A DNA stretch of 64,000 nucleotides from Drosophila pseudoobscura (lineage: Eukaryota > Arthropoda > Insecta > Diptera > Drosophilidae), in contig NC_046683.1 in assembly GCF_009870125.1 (NCBI RefSeq), forward strand, positions 56,869,869-56,933,868, read 5' to 3'. Below the pieces are notes generated by a model. It ran no database searches, had not been told where the DNA came from, and was given only the letters and a program-made list of their open reading frames with translations. Every line of letters starts with the position of its first letter. Position 1 is the stretch's first letter. Shown one piece after another: positions 12,883-24,800 of this stretch. Both the position numbers and the translations under genes were made by a program.

Positions 12883-15327
12883 ATGGCCGCCGTGGTTCAT
12901 GGCTGCAGCAGTCCGCGACAGCGCTCCTGCAATGGCAGTAGCTCGCCGGGCGCCCATCACGGGTCCACGCCCTCGTCGGGGCCTGCTATGTACACCACCA
13001 TGCCTAAGTATTCGCGGACGGCCAGCCAGACGCTTTACGCGACCAGCCAGCAGATATTTGGCAGCGGCATGGGTGTAAGCATGCCCAGCGACGGTGCGTA
13101 TGGCAACGGGCCGATCTACATGTCATCCGGTCAGCGTCCGCTGTCAGCATCTGCTCTGCCGGAGACGGCAGCGGCGAGTCGGAGCTATTGGGGCCATCAT
13201 GCCGCCTTCTACCACGGCGGCAGGCACTACAGCAAGCGCAAGTCTGCGGTGGAACTGTTGGCCGAGTCCAAGCCGTTCTACATCAAGTCGGATGCGGTTT
13301 TCGAGCGGCTGCAGCAGTCGGGCTATCGGAACGGTGGCAACAATGGAGCCGGCTCTAAGCGGGGTCGACGCCCGGAGGAGGCACACGGTGGCCATGGCGG
13401 TCACGGCCATGGCGGCAGCGGTCACTACAACTCCCAGGGTTACGATGATCTGGAGGATCGCCGCTACATGAGCTTGTCCCGACAGCAGCAGCACCAGCAA
13501 CAGCAGCTCCAGCAGGCCCAGCAGTACATGCACAACCATCATCCGCATCAGCACCACCAGCATCGGCACGGACACGGTCATGGCCAAGCCCAAGGTCGTG
13601 CTGGGGGCGCCGCTGTCAACAACAATCTGCTGCAGCAGAAGTTGCGCATGTTGCTCGGCTCGGAGGCCGTCAAGGAGAGGAATGGCGGTACCTTGCGTCG
13701 CCACGAACTGAACGACGGCAGTTCCGAACTGCTGCCTACAGACTATGGGGAGGACGAGGGGGGAGCCGGCCCAGGTGGAGCCCTGAGGATCCCCCCACCC
13801 CTGTACATGCCATCGCATGGTTATGGAAGGGACTCCTCCGCCTACAACAGCGGCGGCGAGGAGCCGCTCGTGCTAACCGAGAACTACAGACCAATCAGTC
13901 CGCCGGCCGAGTATGCCGCCAAGTCGGGACAGGCCAACAATGATCGCTACAGGTGAGTCGTCAGCCATCATATATATTGAATTGGGATTGAGATTTGCTC
14001 CCTTCTCAGGTACAACTACCAGCGTTCCTACTCGCACTCGCACGAGGTACCCCATGCGCCGGAGGAGCGGACTCCGTACTCTGGCGGGGACTTCAACATC
14101 AACAGCCACAAGTCACTGCCGGATCTGCACACCCAGATCAGTCGGCACTCGCCGCATAGCGAGATCCTGAGCTGCTGCAGCCGCGGCAACCGCTCCATCA
14201 AGTCTGCCGGCGAGTCCTCCATTAATCGCGATTCAGGAGGCAGTTCCGGCCACTACACGCACCGCAGCGAGCCCTGCTACAAGCGGGAGCGGCAGCGGGA
14301 GCCCAATGTGGGCACAGCGAGTGGCACCATCAAGAACTGCTGCACCCTGGTGGCGGCCACGAGACGGGATAGCGGCTCCTCGACCCAGCACAGTGCAAAC
14401 TCCTACTGCGGATATGTGACGCCGGGCGCGGACTATCCGTCGCTGAACGGGCGCAATACCGACTGCATCGACTGTCGTTGCAAGCAGGATACGGCTGCTT
14501 TGAGCGGCTATGACAATGCGGCGGCCTCTGACTATTTGCTCAACTTCACGCCTACGCCAGAGGTGCCGGAGGCCTTCCAGGATGACTACACGCCCACGCC
14601 ACCGTCACCAAGGATGAAGACGCAGACGCCACGCTACTCGAGCTCCTCCAGCCAGCAGCTGCACACTAGCTCGCAGGGCTACACGAGCATCAATCACTCG
14701 CAGAGCTCCTTGGTGCAGAGTCCCGGGTCGGCACCCTCCGTGGACGACATTAGTCCACCGCCCATACAGTTCAAGCGGCAGCGCTGCATCCGCTTCAAGA
14801 ACCGCAACCGACTGCCGGTGCAGCCCCAGCCGCGTACATCGCCCATCAACAGCAGCGGCGTGGAGATGGGAGGTGGTGGAGGACCTAGTGCCGGTGTATT
14901 GGCTGCCTACAAGCAGCACCGGGGAAGCGTGGATCACGACAATGTGTTCTTCCCCAAAGGTTTCTCGGCAGATGCCAGCTATGCCAGCGCTCACAGCATG
15001 GAGATGGAGCGCGAGGCTCTGAATGCCAGCATCTCGGAGCTGGAGAAGTTCTTCGATCGGCTCGGTCTCAATGACGAGGCCTTCCACGAGATCTATAGCC
15101 AGCCGCGCAGGCAGCACAATCCGGAGACCGACTCCGACGACTCCAGCACGGTGTTTTTCTCGGACGTGAGCACCGTGGACTCGATGCGACTGCCCGACAG
15201 CACCGAGACCCAGCCGCAGACCACACAGACCTATCGCCCCTCGGAACCGCCCTCGATCGTGGAGCGGAATGCGCGGATCATCAAATGGCTATGCAACTGC
15301 AAGAAGGTGGCCGCCCATCTGCACTGA
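12883..15327 (+). CDS. FAM110-family homologue
   Basis: Two exons, 12883-13952 and 14010-15327, are separated by a 57-nt intron (GTGAGT...TTCTCAG) and give 795 residues. The N-terminal FAM110 block is visible near residues 118-145 (RKSAVELLAESKPFYIKSDA). The C-terminal block holds an acidic helix with EKFFDRLGL near 701 and ends with VERNARIIKWLCNCKK. Vertebrate FAM110 proteins are about 300-370 residues, associate with centrosomes and spindle poles, and affect cell spreading; a similar cytoskeletal role is inferred. The fly protein is longer because of low-complexity linkers: a His/Gln tract at about 13480-13580, Gly/His repeats, and Ser/Pro/Thr-rich stretches (TPTPPSP) that could be phosphorylated. 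An in-frame stop at 12820 rules out an upstream start. The ATG at 12883 has G at -3 and +4; ATGs at 12988 and 13000 are alternatives, the latter in the context CACCATGC. Confidence 0.85.
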
Positions 15328-15966
15328 TAGAAGAGCACTTCCAAGATTGATTCTTAGCGAGTATTTTGTCTCTTGCAAGTACCCCGATACAACCGCATAC
15401 AATATATACACAACTATATAGTAATATATACTAAAATAATGCATATATCAATATGTGTATATGTATACACGGCTCAAAAGTCAAGTCAAGTTCAAGTTCA
15501 AGTGTAATAGCATGATTAGAATCACCTACCTGTACAACGGAAACGGAAATAGAAACGTAAACGGAATTCAGAGTTCAGAGTTCAGAATTAAGAGTTACGA
15601 TTATGGATGTGCGTTTCTCCTCCTTTGCTGCATCAATTGCAGATCAATTACACCATTGATATTCATATTTAAATTTATATTGACATTGATATTGATATTG
15701 ATACTGATAAAGATATTGATATTTATATTGACATTGTACTACTACTCGTAATCAAATAGCAACCGATCGTTCATATTACTCTTATACACAATGGTATTAT
15801 TAGATGAATTATTGTACAATTAGTTATTGTAATGTGCATGTGTATACATGCCATATATATTGTATAACTAGTTGCCAAACAAACCACAAAAAACCACACA
15901 GAACAATTGAAATTGAAATTGAAATGAACCTACCTATTTATGTAATTGTACATGGTTTGCATTACG

Positions 15967-15976
15967 AATAAATAAA
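15967..15976 (+). terminator. Poly(A) signals for the FAM110 homologue
   Basis: Two overlapping AATAAA hexamers lie about 640 bp after the stop codon at 15327, in AT-rich DNA typical of a 3' UTR end. They are the likely cleavage signal. Confidence 0.6.
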
Positions 15977-16091
15977 ATATTTATGATTATCAAATTAATT
16001 GAAATATATAGAAAATTAATTAAACTTGCCTGAGTCTTATTTTGTTGGGTTTTGATTTCTGATTGGAATATTGTCTTAGCTGTAGCACTGG

Positions 16092-16478
16092 CTGCATAGA
16101 GATGATCAAATTTGTCGTTTGGCGGCCATTGACAGTGCTTTCGGCGACATCGGGGACTTCAGTAAGGATGAAGTTGAGATTACTGGCGGTACTGTCATCC
16201 CCTTCAAGGATCCTTGGACTATGACAAGATTTGAAATAATATCTACGACAGGGACACGGCCAATGCCGTGATTAGGAGCATTGGTCGCCAACGAGGACTT
16301 TATCAAGCCCAAGGATCTGGTGGAAGATCCTATGCCGCCTTCGCCTTCGTCTTCGTATTTATCAGAACCAGACTGCTTTATGGCCAGTAGATTAAGTAGA
16401 TTTAGCAAATGTTCTTCATTAATATCGTTCAGCCGAAGAGTATTCACCAAAAATAAATGTATTGTATACGAGTATTAA
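16092..16478. pseudogene. Protein-like fragment, possibly decayed
   Basis: On the plus strand, 16098-16271 encodes an uninterrupted frame that looks protein-like (DSAFGDIGDFSKDEVEITGG, then TVIPFKDPW) and stops at TGA; another frame then continues (VANEDFIKPKDLVEDP) to a stop near 16476. A 114-codon frame also lies on the minus strand (16450-16106). I recognise none of them. A frameshifted remnant of a gene on the plus strand is my best guess, with low confidence. Confidence 0.2.
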
Positions 16479-16649
16479 CTAAAGCAAAAATCTTTTTTTT
16501 CCGTAGTCATTCTTGAGTCATTCAGATATAGGTCGTGAAACCACTGTTGTATTGATAGCTCCAACAATGGTTCTCTGCCGCGAGTGTATCTGTCGCATGT
16601 GGGTCATCGAAACACCTGTGGGATGGGACTGTGGGATGTCGACTACTAC

Positions 16650-16688
16650 TATATAATGGGCTGGCAGGCATGGCATCGATATCAGTGG
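16650..16688 (+). promoter_or_regulatory. TATA plus initiator promoter of the small secreted gene
   Basis: TATATAA at 16650-16656 is followed by an initiator TCAGT at 16682-16686, with the A at 16684 lying 34 bp from the first T of the box. This spacing is classic for Drosophila. It gives a 36-nt leader before the ATG at 16720. Confidence 0.75.
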
Positions 16689-16719
16689 ATAGTTCCTATT
16701 CGTTCCTGTATAAGCTGAT

Positions 16720-17377
16720 ATGAGGAAATTCCTGCTTTCCTTGGCTGTCCTGGGCTTCATCGCCCTGGTATCGGCTCACACGGTAAGTGAAATCTGTCGA
16801 ACAACAGAACGAAGCGTTATCTTCGAACCAGTAATATCTGAATAATTAGAATCCCTGGGAGCAGTCTCCGGCTCCAATCCAGAAGGTACCAGTTCCTGTA
16901 CCTGTACCTGTACCTGTGCCTGTACCAGTTCCTGTTCCCGTAAAGACTCCGGAACATGGTGGCGGTGGCGGAGGCGGAGGTGGTGTCGGAGGCGGTGGTG
17001 GTGGTGGCGGTGGTGGTGGCGGAGGCACTTGCCCCAAGCCATCTCCTGAAACTCTACGGGTAAGTGCAGATTAACCCAATCCATTGGTGAATCGAGCTTA
17101 AATCGAGTTTGCTGTGGGCATTTCCAGTGCCTCCGAGAGTGGGCCTGTCAGTACGTCATTCGGCTGGATCTGCGGTAAGTGGTAACATCCGTTTTGCCGC
17201 CAGTCCCTGGCTAGTGGCATTCGCATCATGTACTATACGTTGCAATGCTTTGACAGCTGCCTCCTCAACTTAAATGGAAACCCCTTGCTGGGCAATCTCA
17301 TTTCCCTGCCCGGACTCACCGGCGGCGGCACCGGAGGCGGCACCGGTGGCGGCATATTGGGCAGTTTGCTGGGTTGA
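16720..17377 (+). CDS. Small secreted protein with Val-Pro repeat and poly-Gly
   Basis: I do not recognise a family. The gene has exons 16720-16782, 16850-17059, 17128-17174 and 17215-17377, all with good GTAAGT donors, and encodes 160 residues. Residues 1-19 are a signal peptide ending in VSA. Next come a Val-Pro repeat (about residues 34-52, encoded by CCTGTA hexamers at 16893-16935), a glycine run (about 57-82), then TCPKPSPE and a Cys-containing segment (CLREWACQY and LQCFDSC), ending in GGGT repeats and a hydrophobic tail. Five Cys follow the Gly run. The last intron is only 40 nt if the TAG acceptor at 17212-17214 is used; an in-frame acceptor at 17255-17256 would give an 82-nt intron and drop 14 residues. 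A TATA/initiator promoter lies upstream and AATAAA at 17415 downstream, so the unit is compact and complete. An extracellular or cuticle, secretion or immune peptide role is possible but not shown. Confidence 0.72.
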
Positions 17378-17414
17378 TACCACAAGCAGCTGGAAATGTG
17401 TGCACATTATACCC

Positions 17415-17420
17415 AATAAA
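17415..17420 (+). terminator. Poly(A) signal AATAAA
   Basis: AATAAA lies 38 bp after the stop codon of the small secreted gene, the expected place for its 3' end. Confidence 0.7.
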
Positions 17421-19273
17421 GTGGAACCCAGCTCAGTCGGACGACCCCCGAGTATCATTGGGAGTTGTGGGTGTTTGGGGTATTGCGAGTGGGTTTGGGA
17501 TTGGAATTGGGATTGGGATTGGAATTGGAGCTCCTGTTAATGGCCAGCCAATAATCCTTAATATTGGCATTGGTGTAAAAATGGCGATAATCGTTCACAT
17601 AATCGTTAACTCGATTATTGTTTAAGCGCTCGTTTGAGCAGCATCGCAATTAAGCGAGCAATTTTCAAATTAGCCAGGATGGGGATGGAACGGTCCCCTG
17701 TCCTGTCCTCTTTCTGTCTATTTTCTGCAATTGAACTCTTGGCCTTTAACCGAAGGCGAGGCAGCCGAGACCACCGACTCTAGTGGTCTTTAAAGTATTG
17801 GCAGCGAGCGAGCAGCTTGTAGGTGGAGCTTGCTGGCGTTCGAATAAAGTCGCAAATCATTGAAGCATATGCAATTATTCATTTTGAGGTTGAATGCGCT
17901 CGAACGCACACAATGATACAAGCACACGGACCTGGCATCCTTCTGTCCTTCTGTCCGTCCTTTAACCGTCTTTCTCTTTATGTCGGTGTACGTGTACGTG
18001 TACGTGTGCGTCTGCGTATATGTATGTATGTGTGTCCGTATCCATACTTGTGCGTGTGTGTGTGTGTGTGTGTGCGTGTCTGTGTGGGAGTGCAGCAAGC
18101 GCAAAGGAAAATTTAAATTCAGCAGCAGTTCCTTAAACGAGGATGCCCCATAAAACTCGCTTTTACTACGCATAGTTTCCATCGCTTTTTTCTGCTGCTC
18201 TTCTTTTTCCATTTCGCTTCCATTTTGCTTTTAATGCCCCCTTGATTGCAGCCCTCGTTGGGGTCTCTTTTGCGCTGATTTCGTCTGAAGATAGTCCGCT
18301 CCGGAGTGCTCCAGACTGCTCCGGACTGCTAGGGCAGCTCCATCTTGGTTAATCCATCACTTGCATCCACAGCTCAATAGTCTGGGTGCTCCCATTTCCG
18401 TTGCCCTTTTATAATTAACTTTATGTGTATGTATTTAGTTTTATTGCTCGTTAGACAGCCTTCGCGCCGACACAGAGACAATGAAACAACAATTTGTGAT
18501 CGCCCCCAATCACCCAGTCCGCCTCGTAACCAGCCCCAAGCACCAAACCAACCCATCTGCCCCCCATCCCCCCATCCTCCAGCTACCACATCTGCGGGGA
18601 CACGGAGACAGAGACGGAGACCGCAACGTGTGTAGGCCATTTTGGAGTTTTACTTTGCCATCGTCATTGCCACACAGCCGTTGCCATTATATTAATTACA
18701 AACGTTTGCGCCACAGCTCCCAGCATCTAGCATCCAGCATCCAGCATCCACTTCCTGTCCGCTCCTGTCCGCTCCTGTCCATTGGGCCCCCGTCTGACCC
18801 TGTCCGCTCCCTAATGGGCCCAACAAGTAAATCACACACAAAGCTCTAAGGCGATTTCGGCGACGGAATTGGAGACGGAGGCGAAGGGACCGAAATAATT
18901 TCCATTGAATGTGTGAAACTTGTGCAGCTCTTAACGAGCTTGGGACTCGACTCGACTTCGAGTCGGAAATTCATTTAAACACGGCACCCACACTGGGTGG
19001 GAATAGTGCTGAAAACCTCGGCACAAACTCTGCCAGATGCTCAGATGCAGATTTTCTATATACTCGTAGTAAACATATCAACAGACTTACTTCGATTCTG
19101 GATCCATCTAGGATTGAAAGATGCTCTCTCATTATGTGTCCACTTTTGTCACTGTTTTTGTTCAGCTTTCTTGGCACTGCTTTCGGCACTAGGCCTAGAA
19201 CTACGCCTTGTCTATGGGGTTTTATTTGATGGAATTAACTTGTAAACTAAAGAAGTTTAGCAACAATTTTGTA
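17421..19273. other. Intergenic, simple-repeat rich
   Basis: This stretch contains GGATTG repeats (about 17493-17527), GTGTAC repeats (17983-18009), a (TG)n run (18050-18080), repeats of CATCCAG (18722-18750) and of TGTCCGCTCC (18755-18780). Open frames in it follow the repeats. I see no gene. Confidence 0.6.
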
Positions 19274-19279
19274 TTTATT
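19274..19279 (-). terminator. Poly(A) signal on the minus strand
   Basis: TTTATT on the plus strand reads AATAAA on the minus strand, 8 bp after the stop codon of the small secreted gene at 19288-20118. Confidence 0.6.
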
Positions 19280-19287
19280 CAATTGCA

Positions 19288-20118
19288 TTACTCCATTGCC
19301 GGTTCCGTTGCTTTGATGGTCTTAAAGCTGGCTATATCCGACTCTGTGGAGCTCTTCTCATTGGAAGGCGCAAGTGTTGTGGATGGGGCGTCACCGCTTG
19401 CTGGGCGTGAAGTTTCCGCTTCGGGGATCTCGGTGACCAGGCTCTGAGTGGAGGGTTGTAGGCCGTCATTGAGTAAATCATGATAAAGAGGTATGGTTGT
19501 ATCTTACCTCGGCCACGAGTGCCTTGGACTGACCCTCCTTAAAGGCCTCGGCCAGACCGGGATGGATTTCGCTCAAAGGTTCATTACCGTGGCGAATGTA
19601 GACGGGCACATGACCTTTGCGGGGCTCCAGCTCCTGATAGGGCGCCGCTAAGAAAAATTTAATTACAATTAAATTACACATTAAATTATTTCGCTTTTGC
19701 CTGTCGCTGTTGCTGGTCTTTTTATCAGTTGGCTAATCTCTTGCCTTGGCTATGACATACACCCGGAAGCCTTGAATCACGGCAAAGCGTAATTATGACT
19801 AACGAGCCGAGAGCTCTGTGGGGTCTCAGCAAACTTAGGAGTGTTACCCGATCCCTGCGCAAACTACGCCCCTGAGCCATAGCCGATTCTTACGCTTTCT
19901 GGGGGGGACGGTAAGTCATCGAAAACCTGTTTCGACTCGCCCCACAAACAATAGAAATGTGATTCTCAAAACAGATGTCCCATAAATCTGTTTAATCACA
20001 TTTAGTGCTAATATATTGTCCAAATGCATTAAGCTTACGTTTACTTACCCTGAATGAAAGTGCAGAGGGCCAGCAGTAGCAGTGCGACAGCTGCAGCGAT
20101 ATGGGTGTTCTTGGCCAT
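19288..20118 (-). CDS. Small secreted protein, family not recognised
   Basis: Three minus-strand exons, 20118-20049, 19647-19508 and 19443-19288, join in phase (1, then 0) to 121 residues with consensus donors (GTAAGT, GTAAGA). The ATG is in the context GCCATGG. Residues 1-20 are a signal peptide with a Leu-rich core (VALLLLALC), with cleavage probably near residue 24. The middle has a well-ordered block (GHVPVYIRHGNEPLSEIHPG) that ends in a predicted amphipathic segment (LAEAFKEGQSKALVAE). The last exon is Ser/Thr/Glu-rich and probably disordered and O-glycosylated. There are no Cys residues in the mature chain. It is likely secreted; its function is unknown. The nearest upstream genes are unrelated, and a poly(A) signal follows directly. 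Confidence 0.75.
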
Positions 20119-21860
20119 GGCTAGCTTTTGTTGACTCTTTGCGGCTGTGTATTTGGCATGCGATCAACGTGACTCCAGACTCTCGACTCAAGATAGATCG
20201 GTCAGCAGCTGGGCTTAAATCCGACTCGACTCCAGCCGCAATCAACTTTTGCTTGGCAAATTACTCATGGGTAGCATCAGCAGAGGCAGCTAAAGCTTCA
20301 GGGGCAGCATCAGAATCGTGGGAACAGAGTGAGCAGAGTGAGAGTGTGAGGCAGCGTGAGAGGCAGAGGCAGAGGCAGAGTCAGAGTAAGAGCCAGAATG
20401 ATGATGGCTCCGATGATGGCTGGTAATGAAGCTGTCGGCGGTGGCGGCGAACTTTTCAAGCTGTGGCGGGGCATAAAAAGCTTTTGGAGCAGCGGCAATT
20501 GCCAGGTTCCGTGGGGTGAGCGGGGCCGGAGGTGGGGGCGTGGGCGTGGGTTCTAACCTAACATTTAGTGGCCTGCGGCGTTCCACCACCCTTGCAACTT
20601 CTGCCACTTCCTTTGCTGCTGCTCTCCAAATTCAAACATGTTTTTTTTTCTTGTTTCAAATTAATTGGGTCGTTAGAGAAGCCATTTGCGACGGCTCGTC
20701 TTTTTTTCACTCCCCACCCCACGCATCTCTCTCTCGCTCGCTGGAATTGTTTGCCCACTTTCGTTTTTGTTGAGTATTCAAATCGAGAAATTGCTGACAT
20801 CTGTAGATGAATGCCGCGGGTGGGTGCACCGTCAGAATGCGGCATATAACGAGGAAGTACGAGCACGAGTGTACCAGTACATCTATGTATCTGACTACGA
20901 TTACTTGCTACTATTGAATGCAAGTGGCGGGGAGCCTTGGCAGGGAAACGGAAATGGGTTTGGGAATGGGTATTGGTATGGGTATGGGTATGGGTACGAG
21001 TAGAGCAGGCCTGAACTTGTTTGCCTGCTTCGATTGTTCCGTTTGGAGCGCGTCCTTGATACAGTTCCATTTTGATTTTGGGATTTTGTGCGAGTGCGAG
21101 GGTGAGGGTGAGGGCGAGGGCGAGTGCGAGGGCGAGTGCGAGTACATGTAAGGGCAGGGCCCTACAACAGCGGATTCAACAGCGAATCAAATTGTTGAGC
21201 AAATATTCAACAGAGTAAATATGTTTATGCCGAATCAAGCAATTTCATTTAAACACACTCCACATGCCCAGGCACTTGTCTGTGAATACTCGTACGAGCA
21301 CGAGTACGAGCACGACTCTATCTGTATGTACTTGGCCCCCATACAAATTTCGATAATGTATTGTATGTATTGTAGGTGCCCCAACTGCTGACGGCGGATT
21401 GTTGACTAAGCTTCATATTTGCCTGTGCCTGTGCCTGTGGCTGTGTGTGTGCCTGTGTGTCTGTGTGCCTGTGTGCCCCATTCTGCCTGAGCCCCAATCG
21501 AATTAAAGCAGCGATGCATAGTTTATTAGTTGTAGAGTAACTTGCCCCCAAAACAACGAGTGGCCGCCACTCGGCCGAGGGCGGAAAGTGTAAAACATTT
21601 GTCGATGGCAGCTTTTAAGTGCACTTTTACCGACCAATTTTAGGCAACTATCGCGTTTAATCCCAATTCAGTTGATTGAATCCATCAGGAATGGTCAATC
21701 GTAGAGCAGAGTGGACTCTGCCCAGATAATAATGGGATCCCGTTCCATCTGAATTGGCCAATAGTACAAATTAGAACAGGAAAGCTGGTTAGGATTCAGT
21801 GCAGGCCTGAATATACAATATACATAAATGTACGTACACATAATGAAAATCCACTAAAAA
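20119..21860. other. Intergenic, simple-repeat rich
   Basis: Contains GAGACAGA-like tracts (20330-20395), GGGTAT repeats (20960-20998), GAGGGC/GAGTGC repeats (21095-21146), ACGAGC/ACGAGT repeats (21289-21315) and GCCTGT repeats (21423-21477). The part near 20118 should hold the promoter of the small secreted gene; I see only a weak ATTTAAG box near 20210 on the minus strand. No gene is seen. Confidence 0.55.
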
Positions 21861-24800
21861 TACTTACTTTATTTCGTGTTTAATATTCCAACAAGAGGAA
21901 AGGAAAAAAAACATCTTGCAATCGCTCTGTTTTCTCTGTCGTTTATTTAATATTTATATGTATATTATGTATGTTTATTTCCGAGGCTCTAAAAATAGTT
22001 ACATGGCTGCACTAGTGTGTGGGTGTAGCTTTTATAACTATGTATCTAATTTATATACCATCTTCAATAGTATATCCGTGTCGTGTCATACATTTCTTGT
22101 TTGTTTGGTTTGAATCTTTTGGGGACTCTGGGTGTGGTTTTTTTTACTCGTGTGGCGTTTATTCTTTGTCATATGCGTACTCCCGTATATCTTTCCATAG
22201 TGGAATCCGTGATTCTTTCGCTTCGCTTCGTTTCTTTTCGTTTCGTATCGTATCGTTTCGCTTTGTTATTCTTGTGTATATTAATTTAAGAGTGGATAAG
22301 CTTTCTTTGGGATATAATAGGTTATATACGCTACATATTAGCCATAAAATCGTATGGTTATGCATGTCGGTTAGTGTTTTGTTTAAACTGTGTTCAGAGA
22401 GTCTGTGTCAGTGTCTAGGGGGTGGGTGTAGGTGTCAGTGTGGGTGTGGGTATGGGTGTAACTGTTTAGGTATAGGTTTAGGTATAGGTATAGGTTTTAC
22501 AAGTAAGTTTAGCGAGCATTGTTGGCTAGTCCCGGTTCATCTAGGTAAAGTCGATTATTTAACTCCTACGAAAGCTGAAACTATTTAATGCTTGCTGGCT
22601 GCTGGCTGCTTTCCCTAACTAAAAGTAGAACAAGAACAAATGCTAAGTATCAAAAGGAAAAACTGTGGATGCGTGCAACGCGTTAAAGTCGCTGCCCCAT
22701 GGGTTGTGTGTTCTCGTGTGTGTTCTCGAGTGTATGTGTGTGTGTTGGTATCTGGCATGCATTCTATATATGTATGTATTACTATATACGAGTATTCCTG
22801 TACGACAGGGCGATCGATATGCTCGCACCTGCCAAGTGGTCATTGGGTACAATATCATTGAATTGATCTCGAGTTACTGATACTTGAGGGATTCCTATGG
22901 GGATTCGATTCGGTTTATGTTAAGTTTATGGTTCGCTGTAAGCATATACAATATATATATATACTATAAATAAGTTAAGTACTATATATACGTTTCGTGT
23001 ATACAATATATGTGTATGTATGGTATGTATGTATGTATGTATATATATTTTAATGAAGTATACAATATATTGCAATTTTAAATGTATATATAACTGTTCA
23101 AGTCTTTTTGCATCTCTAATATATGAATATATAAATTAATATCTTTACGTTATTCTTTCGCTTCACTTTTCTTCTTTTTCACTTCACTTCGTCTCTCCTC
23201 AGTGTTGTCTGTCATTTTATAAAATATCTCTCCCCTACCATCTTCCTGTGGTTCGATTAGCTTCCCTTTATTGTATAATAATCCGAATTGAATTGGTGTC
23301 TTTGATCTTGAAATTATTCACTTGTGTGTGTGTGTGTGTGTGTGTGTGGTTGTGTGTGTCAGTGTTTTGTGTGCTTTTGGGGGTATCTAAATGAATATTG
23401 CAGGAGTGTCAGGGGTATGTGGGGGCATCTAGGGTTTTAGGGGTTCAACTTGCCGCATTTACAAAAAAGAAAAAAAACAAAGTTTCGGTGTAAAAATACT
23501 TTTGTTTCTCCTCGTCTTCGTACACATTTTTTTGTTGTTTTTTGTGAGTTTTTCTCATTTGTTTGTTTCTCGTTTTGTGGTGTATAATGTGTATAAATAA
23601 ATCTTACTCATAAATAAATCAATTAAACGCTTGCCTCAATATATAATCTATATATACTCGTAATTATTTCATATATATATTTTGAATGTAAAATTGCAAA
23701 TCACATAATTGTTACCACTACTGTTCAATGGAATTTCTTATACTTTTTTTGGTTTTTTATTTTGGTTTTTGTTGTTTTGGTTTGCTTATGTGTATATAGG
23801 CATTTAATGCTATTTAAAACGCTATCAATAATCATCAATAAAGCCATGCATAAACACGATCTCTAACTATGGCCCTATAAACAATGCACATAGCACTCTC
23901 TGGTCTAAATCTAATGCTTCTCCGATTTTACGCGGCTGTGTAGACTGCGACATACGACATGCGACATGCTACTTTCGACATGCACGTATGTAGATACGAT
24001 GTAATAATCATTTTCCTTCAAGTTTTTTTTTCTTCTATTTATAAACTGGAGGTGTCCTGTCAGTGTGTGTGTGTGTGTTTGTATGTGTACTCAGAGTTTG
24101 TATGTGTGTGTGTGCCTGTCCATGTATCTCTGAAGTTGTTTTATTTGTGTGGGCTTGGATTTATAATTAATGTTTTCTTGCTCGTTGTATAATTAAGTTC
24201 GAATGGTTTTCAATATTTTGTTGCTATTCTGCCTTTACTATTATTAATTTTCGATATAAAACTGCCTCTTTTTTAAATATATTTTTTTATATATATGTAT
24301 GTATATATATGTGTATATATATGCTTTAAAAAATAACGTCTATCGCGTCCGCTTCATTCTTCGTTTCTTAAATTAAGAAATAATTTTAATTGACAATTTA
24401 ATGAAATTGTTTACATGGGCTTTTTGTTTTTGGTTTTGGTTTCGGTTTCGGTCTGTTGCCCATTTTCCTTTTTTGGTTTCAGAATAAAATCTACGCGTAA
24501 AATAAATACATGTTTTTGTGTATATATCAATACTTCTCGATTTTGTTATAGAATTACAAATTTGTTTTGTTTTTTTTTTCTTATTTTTTGGTTTCCTTAT
24601 GTTTTACTCATTAAAAACTATGTCACTTAACTTTGGAATTGCTTTTAGTTATCATTTGTTTTACAAGTGCGTCTTCTACTTCTATCATCATCATAATCAT
24701 CATAATCATCGCTATCTCGACCTGGCCTCGACTGCCCAAAACTTGTGAGGGCTATCTCGCTATCCCCATGGATATCCCTTGCGATTGGGGGAGGATTGTT

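Noticed and set aside
13144-13818. 224-codon frame on the minus strand
   Set aside because: It is antisense to the FAM110-homologue coding exon and exists because of its GC-rich codons; it has low-complexity Val/Leu composition.
16846-17037. Poly-Pro/Gly-Thr frame on the minus strand
   Set aside because: Simply the complement of the Gly and Val-Pro repeats of the secreted gene, which has a promoter, signal peptide, introns and poly(A) signal on the plus strand.
20290-20607. 105-codon minus-strand frame rich in Pro, Ser and His
   Set aside because: Mostly simple repeat (GAGAGGCAGA on the plus strand); no signal peptide, domain or promoter.
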